From: Candidatus Pelagibacter sp.
GTDB taxonomy: Bacteria; Pseudomonadota; Alphaproteobacteria; Pelagibacterales; Pelagibacteraceae
Direction: 5' to 3'
DNA: 16,021 nucleotides
Assembly: GCA_028097945.1 (NCBI GenBank)
Contig: JAOHFJ010000017.1
Coordinates: 1 to 16,021, forward strand
Shown: in pieces, positions 1 to 7,179 of the stretch
Layout: each line of letters opens with the position of its first letter
Position numbering within the stretch: position 1 is the stretch's first letter
The notes under the pieces: generated by a model
What the model saw: the letters and a program-made list of their open reading frames with translations, nothing else
Told to the model about the DNA's origin: nothing
Databases searched by the model: none
Translations under genes and position numbers: made by a program

Positions 1-205
1 CCTCTTTAGTGTATTCTATATTAAGTCGTTCGAGATTATCCTTAGTATTATTAATGACTACTTTATGATTATCTGATCTTTCTTTTACTAAGGTTGGCTG
101 GATTGCTTCAAGGTATATAATTGTAAAAAGTCCTAAAACAGAAAAAACTGTAAGGTTAATTATTAAAAACTTCTTTAGAATAGAAGCTGATTTTTTTTGT
201 TTCAT
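1..205 (-). CDS. chvG: ChvG-type sensor histidine kinase, N-terminal fragment
   Basis: This is the 5' end of a gene that runs off the left edge; about 68 codons are present. It starts MKQKKSASILKKF, a basic stretch, followed by one hydrophobic membrane segment (roughly residues 14-36) and then a charged, probably periplasmic stretch rich in Asn, Lys and Asp. This is the usual start of a membrane sensor kinase. No kinase motif lies inside the window. The ChvG call rests on position: the ATG shares one base with the TAA stop of the upstream chvI-like regulator (TAATG), and chvI-chvG is the standard alphaproteobacterial order. The overlap suggests translational coupling. In alphaproteobacteria ChvG is an inner-membrane kinase that phosphorylates ChvI in envelope and acid stress responses. 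Confidence 0.75.
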   Translation of the reverse strand, partial: MKQKKSASILKKFLIINLTVFSVLGLFTIIYLEAIQPTLVKERSDNHKVVINNTKDNLERLNIEYTKE

Positions 206-903
206 TAGCTAACATTCCATCTATACCCACTTCCATATCTAGTTTCAATTGCAGAAAATTTTTCGTCTACCTTTTTAAACTTTTTTCTTATTCTTTTGAC
301 GTGACTATCAATTGTTCTGTCTTCAATTTCTGTATTTTCCTTATAAGCTATATCCATTAAGTGAGCTCTTTCCTTTATAACCCCTGGTCTTTTAGCTAAT
401 TCTTTGACAATTAAAAATTCTGTTGTGGTCAGCTTATCTGGCAGAGCTTTTCCATTCCATTCGCATTCTAGCTGGGCAGGGTCTAATTTTAATTTACCAT
501 GACTAATTATATTTTTTGTATCATCAACAGTATTGGTTTTTTTTCTTAATTGAACTCTTATTCTTTCTATTAAAACTTTAGTAGAAAAGCCTCCAGATTT
601 TTTGACAAAGTCATCTGCGCCTAATTTCAAACCAAGCAGTTCATCAACTTCATCATCTTTTGATGTTAAAAAGATTATTGGGATTGACATTTTTTTTTTA
701 AGTTTTTTTAACAACTCTTCTCCATCCATCCTTGGCATTTTGATATCTAGTATTGCTAGGTCAGGTGGATTTCTAGTTAATCCAATTAAAGCAGACTCTC
801 CATCGATATAAGTTTGAACTTTGAAACCTTCTCTTTCCAAAGCCATGCTTATACTTGTTAGTATATTTCTATCATCATCTACTAAAGCAATTGTTTGAGT
901 CAT
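205..903 (-). CDS. chvI: ChvI-family DNA-binding response regulator
   Basis: This is a 232-residue OmpR/PhoB-type response regulator, a cytoplasmic transcription factor controlled by phosphorylation. The receiver domain is residues 1-120: acidic cluster D9-D11, phospho-acceptor D53 in the segment DLAILDIKMPRMDG, switch residue T80 (FLTSKD) and K102. The winged-helix DNA-binding domain follows at about 135-230 and ends RYGSGYRW. The N-terminus TIALVDDDRNILTS and the IKMPRMDG motif are very typical of alphaproteobacterial ChvI, and the partner kinase gene overlaps its stop codon. One oddity is that the lysine normally followed by proline (K-P-F) is here followed by S-G-G-F, a substitution plus a two-residue insertion. 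An A10 tract on the coding strand (690-699) is read in frame. The gene lies 39 bp downstream of polA on the same strand, so it may be read from the polA transcript. Confidence 0.93.
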   Translation of the reverse strand: MTQTIALVDDDRNILTSISMALEREGFKVQTYIDGESALIGLTRNPPDLAILDIKMPRMDGEELLKKLKKKMSIPIIFLTSKDDEVDELLGLKLGADDFVKKSGGFSTKVLIERIRVQLRKKTNTVDDTKNIISHGKLKLDPAQLECEWNGKALPDKLTTTEFLIVKELAKRPGVIKERAHLMDIAYKENTEIEDRTIDSHVKRIRKKFKKVDEKFSAIETRYGSGYRWNVS

Positions 904-942
904 ATTTTTATTCTCTTGATTATGATGTCAAAATTTAGGCGT

Positions 943-3708
943 TTAATGGGCTTCTCCCCAATTGTTTCCAGAATTTATACTGACTTCTAAGGGAATTGAA
1001 AACATATGATGATCAGAACTAGAAACTGAGGTCATTGCTTCTTTTACAATTTTTTTTACTTCGCTTTCATCTTTTTTTGAACACTCAAAAATAAGTTCAT
1101 CGTGTATTTGTAAAAGCATTTTTGCTTTCTTTTTTTCTTCAAGAACCTTATCAATTTTTATCATTGCCAATCTAATAATATCTGCGGCCGATCCTTGTAT
1201 TGGAGCATTAATAGCTGCCCTTTCCTGAAAGGCTCGCACACTAAAATTTTTATCATTAATTCCTCTTAAATGAATTCTTCTTCCAAAAATATTAGTGACA
1301 AAACCCTGCTTCCTGCAAGTTTTAATTGTAGTGTTCATGTAATCTTTTATCTCAGGAAATTTCTTAAAATATGAATTAATAAAACTTAAAGCCTCTTCGT
1401 TTGACACTGATATTTGTTTTGCTAATCCATATTGTGTTATTCCATAAATAATTCCAAAATTAATGGCCTTTGCTTTTCGTCTAAAATCCTCTGTCACTTT
1501 TGCAATTGGAACATCAAAGACTTGGCTTGCTGTCAAAGAATGAATATCTTGATTATTTTTAAAAGCTTTTTTTAATTCTTTTACATCAGCCATATCAGCA
1601 AGAATTCTCATTTCTATTTGATTATAATCCGCTGAAATAAGTAAATTATTTTTATCAGCAACAAATGCTTTCCTAATCTCTTTACCATCTAAAGTTTTTA
1701 TAGGAATATTTTGTAAATTTGGATCACTCGAGGCTAGCCTACCAGTATTAGTTGCTGCTAGTAAGAAGGAAGTGTGAACTCTTTTTGTTTTTTTACTTAT
1801 ATGATCTTGCAAAGCATCTGTGTAAGTGCTTTTTAGTTTTGAAACTTGCCGCCATTCTAAAACTAAACTAGGAAATTTATGTCCTGTTAAAGCTAAATCT
1901 TCTAAGATTTTAGCACTCGTAGCTAAACTACCTTTTTTTGTTTTTTTTAACTTAGCTATCTTTAGGTCATTATAAATAATTTCTCCTAGTTGTTTTGGTG
2001 AACCGATATTGAATTTTTTACCTGATATTTTGTAAATTTCTTTTTCAATAGTTATCAATCTTTCCTCAAATTTCTTAGAAAGCTTTTTAAGATAAGCGTC
2101 ATCAACTTTTATGCCGTTCATCTCAAGCCTTGATAGGATTTTGATCATTGGTTTTTCAAACTCCTCATAAACTCTTTCTAACTTTTCCTCAGATACTCTT
2201 TCGGATAAAACTTCATATAATCTTAGAGTTATGTCTGCATCTTCAGCAGCATATTCAGTGGCGGGTTTGATATCTACATCTGCAAAATTTAATTGTTTTT
2301 TTCCAGTTCCTACTAAATCTTTATAAGAAATAGTTTTATGGCCAAGATGCAATTCAGATAGAGTATCCATGTTGTGTCTATTATTTCCAGCATCTAATGT
2401 ATACGAAAGTAACATCGTGTCTTCTACTGAGCTTAATTCGATGCCGTTATTTTTAAATATTATAAAATCGTATTTTATATTTTGGCCGACTTTTTTTATA
2501 CTTGGATCTTCTAAAATTGGTTTAAGTTTTTTTAAAACAACATCTTTTTTTAATTCAGTTCTCTCTTTATGGCCTACTGGAATATAAAATGCCTCGTTGG
2601 CCTCATAACATACTGATACACCCACAAGATCAGCTTCTTGTGGATTTAGAGAAGAAGTTTCAGTATCAACCGCTATAACTGATTTTTCATTTAACTTTTT
2701 TATTAATTCATCAAGATGCTTTTCTTTTGAAATAGTTTTGTAGATCTTAGTATTTATTTTATTGTTTTTTTTAAATGAAGTTTTTTCGTTAAAATCTTTA
2801 TTTCCTGGTTCACCGTAAAAACTAATTGCCTGACTGAGCAGTCTGTTAAACTCCATATCTCTTAAAAAATCATATAGTTTATCTTTATCGATATCTTTAA
2901 TAATAAAATCAGCAGCGTCATTTTTAAGCGGAACATCATTTTTTAAAGTAACCAATTGCTTACTAATCATAGCTTTATCTTTGTTTGACAATAATGTTTC
3001 TCGTCTTTTGTTTTGAGGTATTTCTGATGCTTTTTTTAATAAGTTTTCTAAAGTTTTATATTTATTTATAAGTTCTGCTGCTGTTTTAATTCCAATTCCT
3101 GGAACACCCGGCACATTATCTGAACTATCTCCTGCTAACGATTGGACGTCAATTACTTGATCGGGCTTAACTCCAAATTTTTCAATTACTTCTTTTTCAC
3201 CTATTACTTTACTTTTCATAGGATCAAATAGTCTGACTTTATTTGACACTAGTTGCATTAAATCTTTATCTGATGATATTACCGTAACTTTAGCTCCAGC
3301 TTCTGTAATTTTTTTTGCATAAGTGGCAATAAGATCATCTGCTTCATAATTTAAAAGTTCAATTGATGGTAGGTTAAAAGCCTTAACTGATTTTCTTATA
3401 TATTCGAACTGAGGTGCTAAATCTTCAGGTGCTTCTGCTCTATTTGCTTTATAATCACTGTAAATTTCGTTTCTAAAATTTTTCCTTGCCGAGTCAAATA
3501 TGACAGCGAAGTGAGTTGGCTTATTTTTTGAGTCGTCTGATCTAGCATCTTCTAAAAGTTTAAAAAGCATGGAACAAAAACCGCTTACAGCTCCTGTGGG
3601 CAGACCATCACTTTTTCTAGATAAAGGTGGCAATGCATAATAGGCCCTGAAAATATAGCCTGATCCATCAATAAGATAATAATGATCTTTTTTTTTTATT
3701 GAACTCAT
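943..3708 (-). CDS. polA: DNA polymerase I
   Basis: This is a full-length 921-residue family A polymerase, used in Okazaki fragment maturation and excision repair. The N-terminal 5'-3' exonuclease domain (about 9-300) has DGSGYIFRAYYALPPL, YEADDLIATY and SSDKDLMQLV. The 3'-5' proofreading domain (about 330-515) keeps its metal ligands: D348 and E350 (DTET), D414 (KYD) and Y486/D490 (YAAED). Proofreading is therefore probably active, which is not the case in all bacteria. The polymerase domain carries motif A with D694 (SADYNQIEMR), motif B R743/K747/F751 (RRKAKAINFGIIYG) and motif C H869-D870-E871 (QIHDE). An A10 tract near the start codon (3688-3697) encodes KKK in frame. It is divergent from the ABC ATPase gene across a gap of only 41 bp, which must hold both promoters. 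Confidence 0.98.
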   Translation of the reverse strand: MSSIKKKDHYYLIDGSGYIFRAYYALPPLSRKSDGLPTGAVSGFCSMLFKLLEDARSDDSKNKPTHFAVIFDSARKNFRNEIYSDYKANRAEAPEDLAPQFEYIRKSVKAFNLPSIELLNYEADDLIATYAKKITEAGAKVTVISSDKDLMQLVSNKVRLFDPMKSKVIGEKEVIEKFGVKPDQVIDVQSLAGDSSDNVPGVPGIGIKTAAELINKYKTLENLLKKASEIPQNKRRETLLSNKDKAMISKQLVTLKNDVPLKNDAADFIIKDIDKDKLYDFLRDMEFNRLLSQAISFYGEPGNKDFNEKTSFKKNNKINTKIYKTISKEKHLDELIKKLNEKSVIAVDTETSSLNPQEADLVGVSVCYEANEAFYIPVGHKERTELKKDVVLKKLKPILEDPSIKKVGQNIKYDFIIFKNNGIELSSVEDTMLLSYTLDAGNNRHNMDTLSELHLGHKTISYKDLVGTGKKQLNFADVDIKPATEYAAEDADITLRLYEVLSERVSEEKLERVYEEFEKPMIKILSRLEMNGIKVDDAYLKKLSKKFEERLITIEKEIYKISGKKFNIGSPKQLGEIIYNDLKIAKLKKTKKGSLATSAKILEDLALTGHKFPSLVLEWRQVSKLKSTYTDALQDHISKKTKRVHTSFLLAATNTGRLASSDPNLQNIPIKTLDGKEIRKAFVADKNNLLISADYNQIEMRILADMADVKELKKAFKNNQDIHSLTASQVFDVPIAKVTEDFRRKAKAINFGIIYGITQYGLAKQISVSNEEALSFINSYFKKFPEIKDYMNTTIKTCRKQGFVTNIFGRRIHLRGINDKNFSVRAFQERAAINAPIQGSAADIIRLAMIKIDKVLEEKKKAKMLLQIHDELIFECSKKDESEVKKIVKEAMTSVSSSDHHMFSIPLEVSINSGNNWGEAH

Positions 3709-3749
3709 ATATACATATTACATTGAATTTTATCTAAGATTAAAAAATT

Positions 3750-4679
3750 ATGTCTAATAATGCTTTAACTGTTGAAAATCTTAATAAAATCTATTCGAAC
3801 TCAAAAACTAAAAAAGAAACTAGAGCAATCACAGATTTAAATTTTGAAGTCAAAGAGGGGGAGATATTTGGACTGCTTGGACCTAATGGAGCTGGCAAAA
3901 CAACTTTTTTAAGTATTCTAGGAGGAACAGTAAATAAAACATCTGGAAATATTAATGTGTGGGGTTTCAATTTAGATAAAAATCCAAGACAAGTTAAAGC
4001 CTCTATAGGAATAGTTCCTCAAGAGGTAAACTTAGATGCCTTTTTTAGTCCAAAACAATTATTGGAGCTTCAAGCCGGTCTGTATGGAATAGCAAAAAAA
4101 GATAGAATCACCGACTTGATCCTTAAATTAGTTGCTTTAGATGGTAAAGCCGATGCTTATTCAAGAAGCTTGTCTGGTGGAATGAAAAGAAGGCTTCTAA
4201 TCGCAAAAGCAATGGTTCATCAACCTCCTATATTAATTTTGGATGAACCGACTGCAGGTGTAGACGTGGAACTTAGAAACAACCTTTGGGATAATGTAAA
4301 GAAACTCAACAAAGAGGGTGTTACAATAATTTTGACTACTCACTACCTCTTAGAAGCTCAAGAAATGTGTGATCGTATAGCTATTATTAATAAAGGAAAT
4401 TTGGTTGCCTTAGATACAACAGAAAAACTTCTAGAAAGAATTAAAAATAAAAAAATTAATTTTAAAGTTAAAACAGTTGATTTAAATCTTCCTTTAAATA
4501 TGAAAGGAATTCAGTTTAAAATTATTTCAAAAAACCTAATAAGAGCAACTTATGAAAAAAATTCCTTAGATTTTGGTGAAATAATAAATTATTTTAATCA
4601 AAATAACTTGAAAATTGAAGATATTGCTACAGATGATGGTGACTTAGAAGATGTATTTATTCAATTAACAAAGCACTAG
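3750..4679 (+). CDS. ABC-2-type transporter ATP-binding protein (YadG-like)
   Basis: This 309-residue ABC ATPase powers a membrane exporter by ATP hydrolysis on the cytoplasmic face. Walker A is at 44-51 (GPNGAGKT), the Q-loop around Q91, the signature LSGGMKRR at 141-148, Walker B ILILDEP at 161-167 with catalytic E166, and the switch histidine H198. The C-terminal extension (about 225-309), ending DLEDVFIQLT, is typical of ATPases that pair with ABC-2 permeases, as in E. coli YadG (similar length). No permease gene follows; the next gene is bioY, 31 bp downstream. Its partner must lie elsewhere or be shared. The substrate cannot be told from sequence. It starts at ATG 3750 without a recognisable Shine-Dalgarno sequence. 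Confidence 0.9.
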   Translation: MSNNALTVENLNKIYSNSKTKKETRAITDLNFEVKEGEIFGLLGPNGAGKTTFLSILGGTVNKTSGNINVWGFNLDKNPRQVKASIGIVPQEVNLDAFFSPKQLLELQAGLYGIAKKDRITDLILKLVALDGKADAYSRSLSGGMKRRLLIAKAMVHQPPILILDEPTAGVDVELRNNLWDNVKKLNKEGVTIILTTHYLLEAQEMCDRIAIINKGNLVALDTTEKLLERIKNKKINFKVKTVDLNLPLNMKGIQFKIISKNLIRATYEKNSLDFGEIINYFNQNNLKIEDIATDDGDLEDVFIQLTKH

Positions 4680-4710
4680 ATTTTAATGAAAAAAATGTTT
4701 AATTAATTGT

Positions 4711-5262
4711 ATGGAATTAGTAAAAAATTTTAAACAATCAAAAGTAATAAAATATGTTTTCTTAGCATTAATAGGAAGCACAATCTTAGCTATTTCTTCG
4801 AAAATTAAAATCCCTTTCTATCCTGTACCAATGACAATGCAAACATTAGTAGTTTTAATTATAGGTATAGGTTTTGGTTGGAAGCTGGGATTAGCAACAG
4901 TTTCACTTTATTTGTTTGAAGGTATAATTGGATTGCCTGTTTTTTCAGGAACACCAGAAAAGGGCGTAGGTTTAATTTACTTCACTGGTCCTACAATGGG
5001 TTATCTAATAGGTTTTCTAGTAGCTGTGTATATTTCTGGAAAATCTAATTTTGAAAATAATTTATTTAAAAACTTTTTAAATCTTTTAATTGCTACAAGT
5101 TTTATTTATATTTTAGGTATGGCTTGGTTAGGAAATTTAATTGGTTGGGACAAGCCTATTTTTCAATTAGGAGCACAACCTTTTTTACTTGCAGAAATTT
5201 TTAAAGTTCTTATTGCTACCTTTGCAATTAATCAAATTAAACAAATTAGGAAAATTATATAA
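4711..5262 (+). CDS. bioY: BioY-family biotin transporter
   Basis: This is a 183-residue integral membrane protein, the substrate-capture (S) component for biotin. It has about six hydrophobic segments. Family motifs visible are PVPMTMQT (38-45), the G-x-x-GLPVF segment (73-78) and the following GPTMGYLIGF (93-102), all diagnostic of BioY. BioY can work with the EcfA/EcfT energising module or alone. No EcfT, and no ATPase of the EcfA type, is visible here; the upstream ABC ATPase looks like an ABC-2 exporter subunit. It follows that gene by 31 bp on the same strand, so cotranscription is likely even if function is separate. It converges on regA with only 2 bp between the stop codons. Its presence suggests biotin uptake from seawater or hosts. 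Confidence 0.93.
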   Translation: MELVKNFKQSKVIKYVFLALIGSTILAISSKIKIPFYPVPMTMQTLVVLIIGIGFGWKLGLATVSLYLFEGIIGLPVFSGTPEKGVGLIYFTGPTMGYLIGFLVAVYISGKSNFENNLFKNFLNLLIATSFIYILGMAWLGNLIGWDKPIFQLGAQPFLLAEIFKVLIATFAINQIKQIRKII

Positions 5263-5264
5263 TT

Positions 5265-5837
5265 TTATCTTGGAGATCTCTTAGATAGTATTCTTTGAAG
5301 AGTTCTTCTGTGCATTTTAAGTCTTCTAGCCGTTTCAGAAACGTTTCTATTACAAAGTTCAAACACTCGATGTATATGTTCCCACTTTACTCTATCAGCG
5401 GACATTGGATTTTCCGGAGGTCTAGCTTTTGACTCAGGCGAAGCAAGTAATGCTGACTCGACATCATCAGCATCAACAGGCTTAGCAATGTAATCTATCG
5501 CACCTGCTTTTACAGCTGCTACAGCTGTAGGTAGATTCCCGTATCCCGTTAACATAACTATTCTACAATCTTTTTTATTTTTTGAGAGCTCTTTAACTAC
5601 GTCCAGACCATTACCATCTTCAAGCCTAAGATCCACACAAGCGAAGCCTGGAGGTGCTGTTTTTACAATATTAAGTCCTTCAGCCACTGTTTTAGCCTCT
5701 TTTATCAGAAAACCCTTTTTTTCCATGGCTCTTGCAAGCCTACCTCTAAGAGGATCGTCATCATCTAGAATAAGTAGAGTTTTGTCTTCAAAATCAGACA
5801 AATTAAGCTGATCTGGGATATTTTTTTGTGCTCTCAT
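5265..5837 (-). CDS. regA: RegA/PrrA/ActR-family redox response regulator
   Basis: This 190-residue two-domain regulator is the cytoplasmic partner of RegB, controlling redox-responsive genes such as respiration and carbon or nitrogen metabolism in alphaproteobacteria. The receiver domain (about 18-135) has the acidic run D25-D28, phospho-acceptor D69 in CVDLRLEDGNG, the MLTGYGN switch segment and the AKP loop. A short proline-rich linker (KARPPENP) leads to a Fis-type helix-turn-helix at about 149-186 (WEHIHRVFELCNRNVSETAR, then MHRRTLQRIL). That helix-turn-helix is nearly invariant in the RegA/PrrA/ActR family, so the assignment is very firm. Its cognate kinase gene regB is about 3.3 kb away on the same strand, separated by the polyamine operon, and carries a frameshift. 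No senC-like gene is present between them, unlike the classical reg loci. Confidence 0.96.
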   Translation of the reverse strand: MRAQKNIPDQLNLSDFEDKTLLILDDDDPLRGRLARAMEKKGFLIKEAKTVAEGLNIVKTAPPGFACVDLRLEDGNGLDVVKELSKNKKDCRIVMLTGYGNLPTAVAAVKAGAIDYIAKPVDADDVESALLASPESKARPPENPMSADRVKWEHIHRVFELCNRNVSETARRLKMHRRTLQRILSKRSPR

Positions 5838-5997
5838 ATATGCTCAATATAGGTACTGTGGACACTATTTCAACAGCTCAAATTGCCTTTTTTTTTCTTT
5901 ACATAAAGTCAAAAAAACCTTAAACGCAAATTAATCAAGGTTTTTTTTACTAAATTTTTTAAAAAACCTTTGTGTAAACTAACGGGGGACACATGAA
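5838..5997 (+). promoter_or_regulatory. Structured leader of the decarboxylase operon, divergent from regA
   Basis: This 160-bp gap must hold the regA and decarboxylase promoters, and it is large for this compact segment. Three related segments stand out: A, AAAAAACCTT (5912-5921); B, AAGGTTTTTT (5937-5946); C, AAAAAACCTT again (5961-5970). B can pair with A (11 bp if extended by one base each side, 15-nt loop) or with C (10 bp, 14-nt loop), but not both. A last small hairpin TGTGT (5971-5975) with ACACA (5989-5993) displays GGGGG in its loop just before the start codon. This layout resembles an attenuator or translational switch. No known riboswitch consensus is recognised, and regulation is inferred, not shown. 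Confidence 0.45.
5984..5989 (+). promoter_or_regulatory. Strong GG-rich ribosome binding site of the decarboxylase gene
   Basis: GGGGGA lies 8 nt before the ATG at 5998. It is the only obvious Shine-Dalgarno-like site before a gene in this window; the other genes start after A/T-rich leaders. It supports ATG 5998 over the out-of-frame ATG at 5993. It sits in the loop of a possible TGTGT/ACACA hairpin. Confidence 0.6.
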
Positions 5998-7179
5998 ATG
6001 CGAAAATTTAAATCAGTTAACGAGTTAGTTAACTTATTAAAACCAGATTATCCCGTATACTGTATACGGACTGAAGAGATTAAAAAATCTATAAAATTTT
6101 TTAAAAATAATTTTCCAGGCAAAATACTTTATGCTGTGAAAACAAATCCCCATGAGAAAGTGATTAAACAAGTCATAGCTAATGGGATAAAAAACTTTGA
6201 TGTTGCCTCTTTAAATGAAATCAAACTTATCAGAAAGATTAATTCAGAAGTTAAGTTACATTTTATGCATACTATTAAAAGTAAAGAAAGTATTTCATCT
6301 GCATACTTTGACTACGGAGTCAAAAGTTTTTCATTGGATAATAAAGATGAATTGAGAAAAATTCTTGAAGCAACTAATCGAGCCAAAGATTTAAAGTTAT
6401 TCGTAAGAATAGCCATTTCAAATGAGCATGCTGAGATCGATCTATCAAGAAAATTTGGTGCTCTGCCCTCAGAGGCTTTGGGTCTTGTAAGATTATGCAG
6501 AGAACATTCTAAAAAACTAGGTATTAGTTTTCACGTTGGTTCGCAGTGTATGGAAAAAATTTCATACTCTAAAGGCATAAGAGAAATAGGAAATATAATT
6601 AAAAAAACAAAAATTATTCCAGATATTATAAATATAGGTGGAGGATTTCCTGCAGTTTACCCAGACTTAAAACCTGAACCGTTAGAAAATTATATGAATG
6701 AAATAAAAAAAGCACTTAAAAATTTAAGGTTAAATAAACTGCCCGAAATCATATGCGAACCAGGTAGAGCAATAGTAGCAGAAAGCGGTTCAACAATAGT
6801 AAAAGTGATTTTAAGAAAAAAACAAAATCTTTACATCAATGATGGTACTTACGGTTCTTTGTTTGATGCGGGGGTCCCGAACTTTATTTTTCCATCAAAA
6901 ATGATTACTGATGGAAGAATACAATCGAAAAAGCTAACATCGTTCAGTTTATTTGGGCCTACTTGTGATAGTTTGGATTATATGAAAGGCCCTTTTTTAC
7001 TTCCTAATAATATTAAAGAGGGTGATTATATTGAGTTAGGACAACTGGGAGCTTACGGTTTAACTTTTAGAACAAACTTTAATGGCTTTTATTCAAATGA
7101 GATATTTGAAGTAAACGATAAACCAATTATGTCTATTTATGAGGAGTCAAAAGATAAAGTTGATTCCTTAGTAGCTTAA
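5998..7179 (+). CDS. Ornithine/lysine decarboxylase, PLP fold type III
   Basis: This 393-residue enzyme of the alanine-racemase-like decarboxylase fold is predicted to convert ornithine to putrescine (possibly lysine to cadaverine) in the cytoplasm. PLP binding and catalysis are visible: Schiff-base lysine K48 in LYAVKTN, H179 in FHVGSQ, the glycine loop GGG 214-216, the phosphate-binding EPGR at 254-257, C323-D324 in FGPTCDS (active site completed across the dimer) and Y353 in GQLGAYG. Length matches short bacterial and eukaryote-like ODCs, not the large E. coli SpeC or SpeA types, so an arginine decarboxylase of the SpeA type is unlikely. It is the first gene of a three-gene polyamine operon; its stop overlaps the next start by one base (TAATG). 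Ornithine versus lysine preference cannot be settled here. Confidence 0.93.
   Translation: MRKFKSVNELVNLLKPDYPVYCIRTEEIKKSIKFFKNNFPGKILYAVKTNPHEKVIKQVIANGIKNFDVASLNEIKLIRKINSEVKLHFMHTIKSKESISSAYFDYGVKSFSLDNKDELRKILEATNRAKDLKLFVRIAISNEHAEIDLSRKFGALPSEALGLVRLCREHSKKLGISFHVGSQCMEKISYSKGIREIGNIIKKTKIIPDIINIGGGFPAVYPDLKPEPLENYMNEIKKALKNLRLNKLPEIICEPGRAIVAESGSTIVKVILRKKQNLYINDGTYGSLFDAGVPNFIFPSKMITDGRIQSKKLTSFSLFGPTCDSLDYMKGPFLLPNNIKEGDYIELGQLGAYGLTFRTNFNGFYSNEIFEVNDKPIMSIYEESKDKVDSLVA

Noticed and set aside
3750..4679. ATPase as the energising subunit (EcfA/BioM) for BioY
   Set aside because: The C-terminal extension is of the ABC-2 exporter type and no EcfT-like gene is present. Adjacency alone does not support it.
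5911..5947. Intrinsic terminator in the regA-decarboxylase gap
   Set aside because: The A:B stem has only two G-C pairs and a 15-nt loop, and its U run is inside the stem. It lies between divergent genes, where a terminator for either would be out of place; a leader element is more likely.
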